DNA from: Pseudomonas hamedanensis
Lineage (GTDB): Bacteria > Pseudomonadota > Gammaproteobacteria > Pseudomonadales > Pseudomonadaceae
NCBI RefSeq assembly: GCF_014268595.2
Contig: NZ_CP077091.1
Location: forward strand, 5,004,001-5,068,000
Reading direction: 5' to 3'
DNA: 64,000 nucleotides
Position numbers and translations under genes: made by a program. Of the stretch, positions 59,150 through 64,000 are shown in pieces (positions within the stretch are counted from its first letter, which is position 1; each line of letters begins with the position of its first letter). The notes beneath the pieces were generated by a model. That model worked only from the letters and a program-made list of their open reading frames with translations, did no database searches and was not told the DNA's origin.

Positions 59150-59914
59150 TTATTTCAGGCTACCCGACAGAAACTGCTGCAAGCGCTCCGACTGCGGATT
59201 GACCAGCACTTCGCGCGGGTTGCCGCTTTCTTCGACGACGCCTTTGTGCAGGAACACCAGCTGGTTCGACACTTCACGGGCGAAGCCCATTTCGTGGGTC
59301 ACCACAACCATGGTGCGGCCTTCCTGAGCCAGCGCCTGCATGACTTTGAGCACGTCGCCAACCAGTTCCGGGTCGAGGGCCGAGGTCGGTTCGTCGAAGA
59401 GCATCACTTCTGGTTCCATCGCCAGCGCACGGGCAATCGCCACGCGCTGCTGTTCGCCGCCGGACATGTGCCCCGGGAAGGCGTCCTTACGGTGAGCCAC
59501 GCCGACTTTGTTCAGGTAGTACTCAGCCTTTTCGCGGGCTTCATACTTGGGTACGCCGAGCACATGCACGGGCGCTTCCATGATGTTTTCAATCGCGGTC
59601 ATGTGCGACCACAGGTTGAAATGCTGGAACACCATCGACAGGCGCGAACGCATGCGTTGCAGCTGCTTCGGATCGGCAGCTTTCAGTGCGCCGTCCTTGT
59701 TCGCCACCAGTTTCAGCTCTTCGTTGTTGAGCAGGATCTTGCCGGCGTGCGGCTGCTCGAGCAGGTTGATACAACGCAGAAAAGTACTTTTGCCGGAGCC
59801 ACTGGAGCCGATGATGCTGATCACATCGCCGGCGGCCGCTTTCAGGGACACGCCCTTGAGCACTTCGTGACTGCCATAGCGTTTATGCAGGTCTTGGACT
59901 TCAAGTTTGTACAT
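59150..59914 (-). CDS. aotP: Arginine/ornithine ABC transporter, ATP-binding subunit
   Basis: 254 residues from ATG 59914 ([14 protein letters not shown]). Walker [22 protein letters not shown]-loop [17 protein letters not shown], signature [16 protein letters not shown], Walker [18 protein letters not shown] and H-loop [11 protein letters not shown]. Polar amino-acid uptake family (HisP/GlnQ type). Last uptake gene before argR. Confidence 0.95.
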   Translation of the reverse strand: MYKLEVQDLHKRYGSHEVLKGVSLKAAAGDVISIIGSSGSGKSTFLRCINLLEQPHAGKILLNNEELKLVANKDGALKAADPKQLQRMRSRLSMVFQHFNLWSHMTAIENIMEAPVHVLGVPKYEAREKAEYYLNKVGVAHRKDAFPGHMSGGEQQRVAIARALAMEPEVMLFDEPTSALDPELVGDVLKVMQALAQEGRTMVVVTHEMGFAREVSNQLVFLHKGVVEESGNPREVLVNPQSERLQQFLSGSLK

Positions 59915-59941
59915 GCGGTCGGTTCTCACAAAAACAGTCAG

Positions 59942-61054
59942 TCAGTCGTTGAGCAAGCGCCCGTGACGCAGCGCTTCGCGCCCCGCCACCTTGGCCAGCC
60001 AGAAACCGGGTTGGGCATAGCGCAGCCGTTCAATGGCAAACAGCACCCCGGACGTACCAGCACACACCGTGCTGACCCGATCGGACACAGGGTCGATCAC
60101 TTGAAAAATCTCGTCGCCCGCCTCGACCCATTCGCCGGGCCTGCGGGAAAAGCTCACCACACCGGGGTGCGGTGCAAACAACAATTCGGTGCCTTCGAAC
60201 GGCATGCCTTCGCACGGCTCGAAGGCCGGGTTCGGCCACTCGCCGGTGATCAGGCCTTGCTCGGCGAGGAACGCCAGAATGCCCTCAGCATAGGCCTCGG
60301 CTTCAACGCGACCGGTGTCGGCCTGTCCGCCCAGTTCGATGGTCGTCGCCAGGCACGCCAGCGGAATCTGTGCATCGGGGAACTGCCGCGACAGGCGCAG
60401 CCACGGCAGCGAGCAGGCTTCGTCGAACGAGCTGCCGCCGGAATCTTCCGCCAGCAAACCGACCTTGACGTTCAGGTGCGCCGCCAGCGAACGCCACTGC
60501 GGCCAGTGCTGTGGCAACGCGTACATGTGCAGCGCGGCTTCGGCATCGCAGTGCAAGTCGAGCACGACGTCGGCGGTGCAGGCATGGCTGAGCAACACGC
60601 GCTGCATACCTTGCAACTGGCTGCTCGCCTCAGGCAATGCGGCCAGATGATCGGCCATGGCCTGACGGATCAGCCGCACATTGGCATGCGGATCGTCACC
60701 GAGCTTGGCGCCCAGTGCCGCCGCAACCGGCGCACTGAGTTCGACGAAATCACGGTTGAAATTTTTGCCGCTGCCCGCTTCGAAACGGCCCTGGAAATTG
60801 CCTTGCAGCAATTGCCCAAGACCCAGCGGGTTGGCGACCGGCACCAGCTCGATCACGCCATTGAGCAGGCCTTGGGCTTCGAGTTCGCCCAAGCGCTTTT
60901 TCAGCTCCCAGGCGGTGCGCATGCCCGGCAACTCATCAGCGTGCAGGCTGGCCTGAATATAGGCCTTGCGCTCGCCTTGTCCGAAGCGGAATACCGAAAC
61001 CTTGCGCTCGCTGCCCAGATGGCTCCAAGGCAATACGTGATCGATGCGTTGCAT
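59942..61054 (-). CDS. aotO: Succinylglutamate desuccinylase/aspartoacylase-like protein AotO
   Basis: 370 residues. M14-type zinc hydrolase fold: QASLHADELPGMRTAWELKKRL (metal ligands H and E), NFNRDFVELS, VLDLHCDAEAALHMY (third His) and a C-terminal beta domain (GVVSFSRRPGEWVEAGDEIFQVIDP). In P. aeruginosa it lies between aotM and aotP and is not required for transport. Its substrate is unknown. It starts 1 base after the aotM stop. Confidence 0.92.
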   Translation of the reverse strand: MQRIDHVLPWSHLGSERKVSVFRFGQGERKAYIQASLHADELPGMRTAWELKKRLGELEAQGLLNGVIELVPVANPLGLGQLLQGNFQGRFEAGSGKNFNRDFVELSAPVAAALGAKLGDDPHANVRLIRQAMADHLAALPEASSQLQGMQRVLLSHACTADVVLDLHCDAEAALHMYALPQHWPQWRSLAAHLNVKVGLLAEDSGGSSFDEACSLPWLRLSRQFPDAQIPLACLATTIELGGQADTGRVEAEAYAEGILAFLAEQGLITGEWPNPAFEPCEGMPFEGTELLFAPHPGVVSFSRRPGEWVEAGDEIFQVIDPVSDRVSTVCAGTSGVLFAIERLRYAQPGFWLAKVAGREALRHGRLLND

Positions 61055-61055
61055 A

Positions 61056-61754
61056 TCAGTGCTTCCGTGGCGCGAGGTAGCTCAACCAGCGACGCTCGGC
61101 CAGCTTGAACAGCTTGACCAGAATGAAGGTCAGGCACAGGTAGAACACGCCGGCGGTGATATAGGCCTCGAACGGCAGATAGAACTGCGCATTGACCGTA
61201 CGCGCCGCACCGGTGATGTCGATCAGGGTCACGATGGACGCCAGACTGGTGGTCTGCAGCATCATAATCACTTCGTTGCTGTACTGCGGCAGCGCCCGGC
61301 GCAGGGCCGACGGCAGCAGGATGCGTTTGTACAGTTTGAAGCGCGACATGCCCATGGCCTTGGCCGCTTCAATCTCACCGTTCGGCGTAGCCTTGAGGCT
61401 GCCGGCGATGATCTCGGCGGTGTAGGCGCTGGTGTTGACCGCAAAGGCCAGGCACGCGCAGAACGTTGCGCTGGACAGCCACGGCCACAAGAAGCTCTCG
61501 CGTACTGCTTCGAACTGCGCCAGACCGTAGTAGATCAGGAACAGCTGAACCAGCATCGGCGTGCCGCGAATCACGTAGGTGTACAGCCACGCGGCGCCGT
61601 TGACGATCGGGTTCTTGGAGACGCGCATCAGGCCCAGCGGCAGTGCGGCGAGCAAACCGAAGAACAGCGACAGCGCGAGCAGTTTGAGGGTGGTCAGCAG
61701 CCCGCCGAAGTACAGCGGCAGCGCCTCCCAAATGACGTTGTAGTCGAAGATCAT
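61056..61754 (-). CDS. aotM: Arginine/ornithine ABC transporter permease AotM
   Basis: 232 residues with about five membrane segments. Polar amino-acid permease signature: VSKNPIVNGAAWLYTYVIRGTPMLVQLFLIYYGL and the EAA loop (NGEIEAAKAMGMSRFKLYKRILLPSALRRALPQYSNEVIMMLQTTSL). Forms the channel with AotQ. ATG overlaps the aotQ stop by 4 bases. Confidence 0.95.
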   Translation of the reverse strand: MIFDYNVIWEALPLYFGGLLTTLKLLALSLFFGLLAALPLGLMRVSKNPIVNGAAWLYTYVIRGTPMLVQLFLIYYGLAQFEAVRESFLWPWLSSATFCACLAFAVNTSAYTAEIIAGSLKATPNGEIEAAKAMGMSRFKLYKRILLPSALRRALPQYSNEVIMMLQTTSLASIVTLIDITGAARTVNAQFYLPFEAYITAGVFYLCLTFILVKLFKLAERRWLSYLAPRKH

Positions 61755-62440
61755 AGATCAGCCGCCCTTACGCCTACCGAGTAGCGCTTCTCAAGTTGAC
61801 GCAGGATCAGCAACGACACGCTGGTGATCACCAGGTACATCGCCGCCACTGCGAGGAAGAAGGTAAAAGGCTCACGCGTGGCATCCGCCGCCTGCTTGGC
61901 CTTGAACATCATGTCTTGCAGACCGACCACGGAAATCAGTGCGGTGGCCTTGGTCAGGACCAGCCAGTTGTTGGTGAAGCCCGGAATCGCCAGACGAATC
62001 ATCTGCGGCACCATCACCCGGAAGAACACCTGAAAACTGCTCATGCCGTACGCCACGCCCGCTTCGGCCTGGCCCTTGGGGATCGCCATGAACGCGCCGC
62101 GAAAGGTTTCCGACAGGTACGCACCGAAGATGAAACCGAGGGTGCCGATACCGGCGGCCAGCGGGTTCAGGTCGATGTAGTCGTCATAGCCGAGCATCGG
62201 TGCGACGCGGTTGAGCAGATCCTGACCGCCGTAGAAGATCAGCAGGATCAGCACCAGATCGGGAATCCCGCGGATCACCGTGGAATACAAATCGCCCAGC
62301 CACGCCAGCCAGCGCACCGGCGACAGGCGCAACGCGACACCGATCAGCCCGAGAACGATGGCCAGGGCCATGGACGACAAGGCGAGCTGAAGCGTCAGCC
62401 ATGCGCCATCGAGGATGACAGCCCCGTAGCCTTTCAACAT
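61751..62440 (-). CDS. aotQ: Arginine/ornithine ABC transporter permease AotQ
   Basis: 229 residues, about five membrane segments. LYSTVIRGIPDLVLILLIFYGGQDLLN and the EAA loop (PKGQAEAGVAYGMSSFQVFFRVMVPQMIRLAIPGFTNNWLVLTKATALISVVGL). Partner of AotM. Confidence 0.95.
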   Translation of the reverse strand: MLKGYGAVILDGAWLTLQLALSSMALAIVLGLIGVALRLSPVRWLAWLGDLYSTVIRGIPDLVLILLIFYGGQDLLNRVAPMLGYDDYIDLNPLAAGIGTLGFIFGAYLSETFRGAFMAIPKGQAEAGVAYGMSSFQVFFRVMVPQMIRLAIPGFTNNWLVLTKATALISVVGLQDMMFKAKQAADATREPFTFFLAVAAMYLVITSVSLLILRQLEKRYSVGVRAADL

Positions 62441-62531
62441 GATTCAGGTCCTCGAAAGTTGGGATGAAAAAATGGCGCAAACCGCAGAGATTCTGTTGCT
62501 TGCGCCATTTCGGACTTGTCGCAGAGACGTC

Positions 62532-63305
62532 TTACTTGCCGTAGATATCGAAGGCGAAGTATTTGTCCTGGATTGCTTTGTATTTGCCGTTTTCGCGGAT
62601 CGCCACGATGGCCGTGTTGATTTTCTCTTTCAGGGCGTCGCCCTTGCGCACTGCGATGCCAACGCCGTCGCCGAAGTATTTGACGTCGGTGAACGCCGGG
62701 CCAACGAAGGCGAAACCTTTGCCGGCGTCGGTTTTCAGGAAGCCGTCATCGAGCAGGGTGGCATCGGCCACGGTGCCGTCGAGGCGACCGGCGGCGACGT
62801 CGAGGTAGATTTCGTTCTGCGAACCGTACGGCTTGATTTCGGCACCCAGCGGAGCCAGCACTTCGCGGGCGAAACGCTCGTGGATCGAGCCGCGTTGTAC
62901 GCCGATGTTCTTGCCTTTGAGCTCAGCCAGACCTTCGCTGACCTGAGTACCGGCCTTCATGACCAGACGTGCCGGGGTGTTGTAGTACTTGTTGGTGAAG
63001 TCGACCGACTTCTTGCGATCTTCGGTGATCGACATCGACGACAGGATCGCGTCGATCTTGCGCACTTTCAGTGCCGGGATCAGGCCGTCGAACTCTTGCT
63101 CGACCCACACGCACTTGACCTTCATTTCTTCGCACAGCGCGTTGCCGATGTCGTAGTCGAAACCGACGATGCTGCCGTCCGGCGCTTTCGAGGCGAACGG
63201 AGGGTAAGCCGCTTCGATACCGATCTTCACAGGCTTTTCGTCAGCGACGGCATTCAGCGACAGCACGGACAGTGCCAGGGCGCCAAGCAGCACAAGTTTC
63301 TTCAT
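62532..63305 (-). CDS. aotJ: Arginine/ornithine-binding periplasmic protein AotJ
   Basis: 257 residues from ATG 63305. Signal peptide [21 protein letters not shown], then the mature protein ([87 protein letters not shown]), the classic lysine/arginine/ornithine-binding pattern with the ligand-contacting SSMSIT and R residues. First gene of the aot operon; 91 bases before aotQ. The open frame upstream of ATG 63305 is not part of the protein. Confidence 0.96.
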   Translation of the reverse strand: MKKLVLLGALALSVLSLNAVADEKPVKIGIEAAYPPFASKAPDGSIVGFDYDIGNALCEEMKVKCVWVEQEFDGLIPALKVRKIDAILSSMSITEDRKKSVDFTNKYYNTPARLVMKAGTQVSEGLAELKGKNIGVQRGSIHERFAREVLAPLGAEIKPYGSQNEIYLDVAAGRLDGTVADATLLDDGFLKTDAGKGFAFVGPAFTDVKYFGDGVGIAVRKGDALKEKINTAIVAIRENGKYKAIQDKYFAFDIYGK

Positions 63306-63481
63306 CTTGGGACTCCATCGGTAAAGGGCAAAAACGGCAGAGTGAGCAACAGCCCAATATGCGAATGGTGAATCAGGAAATCGGTGCCGCATCGGTGGGA
63401 AATTTCCGATTGAAACCGAAGGAGGTTTCAACATCAGCCACGATGAGCGAGTGATCGGCATTCTAACGACAGGCCCGAAGC

Positions 63482-63502
63482 CGATATTTCTTCAATGCGA
63501 CA
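63482..63502 (-). promoter_or_regulatory. Candidate ArgR half site upstream of aotJ
   Basis: TGTCGC-ATTGAAGA-AA on the minus strand matches TGTCGC-N8-AA exactly, about 180 bases before the aotJ start. A weaker TGTCGT lies 31 bases further toward the gene. Confidence 0.5.
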
Positions 63503-63845
63503 ACTAATTACAGATGCACTGAGAAAGCGACTTGAGCTCATTGACAGCCCTGCAATTTCATGCAAGAGCGAAAGACAGTGAACCGATCTATGCTGCAAAT
63601 TGCGGGCCTATTATTCGCAAACCCTTCTAATCCGGCAAGCGTAGCGTTATGTCTAATTTTTCACCGGGGGGTTTAAGGCTCTAAACCGGGGCGTGGCGTT
63701 TCCCTTCGCCCCGTTGCGGGGCGGGCGGTTACACATTGGGCTGTGCTGGGTAACAACGGGAAAGGTCCTGCAGCGCAGGTCGATAATTATTGGTTGGGCG
63801 GTTTCGGTTTCCTACAGGCGGCCACAGCGGTGTCTGACAGATTGC

Positions 63846-63928
63846 TATCGCGAGCTGGCTCACTCCTACAGTTGACGGCATTCCAACTGAAGAAACTCGA
63901 TCCATTGTAGGAGTGAGCCTGCTCGCGA
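63846..63928. repeat. REPIN
   Basis: Inverted REP pair; the left copy has one change (GAGCTGG). The surrounding 63520-63840 shows no gene. Confidence 0.8.
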
Positions 63929-63964
63929 AGAGGCCAGCCCAGCCACCATAAAACACCCAGCCAC

Positions 63965-64000
63965 AAAAAAGCCCCATCCGGCATCACCAGACAGGGCTTT
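63965..64000. terminator. Probable terminator at the window edge
   Basis: AAAAAAGCCC...GGGCTTT hairpin cut by the window end. It would terminate a gene to the right on the minus strand or act in both directions. Confidence 0.55.

Noticed and set aside
58928..61108. 726-residue plus-strand open frame
   Set aside because: Antisense shadow of aotP and aotO, and it begins in a REPIN.

Overview
The window is chromosomal DNA of a fluorescent-group Pseudomonas. It is GC-rich, and it carries the Pseudomonas REP sequence (core TAGGAGTGAGCCTGCTCGCG and variants) in many intergenic gaps. Gene order matches known Pseudomonas blocks: nrdA beside a two-component pair, flgBCDE / cheR-cheV / flgA-flgMN-flgZ, alaS-lysC-csrA followed by tRNA-Ser and tRNA-Arg, and the complete arginine uptake and succinyltransferase (AST) catabolic cluster. 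All assignments come from reading the sequence and from memory of the families; no database search was run.

Layout. 1-2440: histidine kinase and OmpR-type regulator (minus). 2441-6191: promoter, long leader and gene for ribonucleotide reductase NrdA (plus); no nrdB follows it. 6192-7262: intergenic block made of a roughly 300-bp-arm inverted repeat with REP sequences in its centre. 7263-15094: flagellar and chemotaxis genes flgE-D-C-B, cheR, cheV (minus) and flgA, flgM, flgN, flgZ (plus), with recognisable sigma-54 and sigma-28 promoters. 15283-26037: MFS transporter, glutamine-synthetase-like ligase, small orphan protein, minimal histidine kinase plus TPR response regulator, a 1377-residue CheB/CheR/PAS/kinase/receiver fusion, and an unknown protein.

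26167-30214 is a small genomic island. It is bounded on the right by an intact tRNA-Arg(CCT) and on the left by a decayed copy of that tRNA's 3' half. Each end also has an 11-bp-period direct repeat (TGCACCC) like integrase arm sites. It carries a protein with a C-terminal TIR-like domain, a membrane protein with long helices, a serine recombinase broken by a stop and a frameshift, and a lipoprotein-like remnant. No integrase remains. This is the best candidate for an undescribed defence-type locus.

30510-41818: small membrane proteins, phnN, amrZ, mgtE, a DUF4124-like secreted protein, three tandem tRNA-Arg(ACG), tRNA-Ser(GCT), csrA, lysC, alaS, ltaE, and an FMN riboswitch controlling a second-type lumazine synthase.

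41955-63305: arginine catabolism, all on the minus strand: aotJ-Q-M-O-P (uptake), argR (regulator), aruC-F-G-D-B-E (conversion of arginine to glutamate and succinate). Candidate ArgR half sites lie upstream of aotJ and aruC. The block is split between argR and aruC by a 7.8-kb gene in the opposite orientation. This gene encodes a 2595-residue toxin-like protein with five tandem ~300-residue leucine-rich-repeat modules, and it is the largest accessory gene here.
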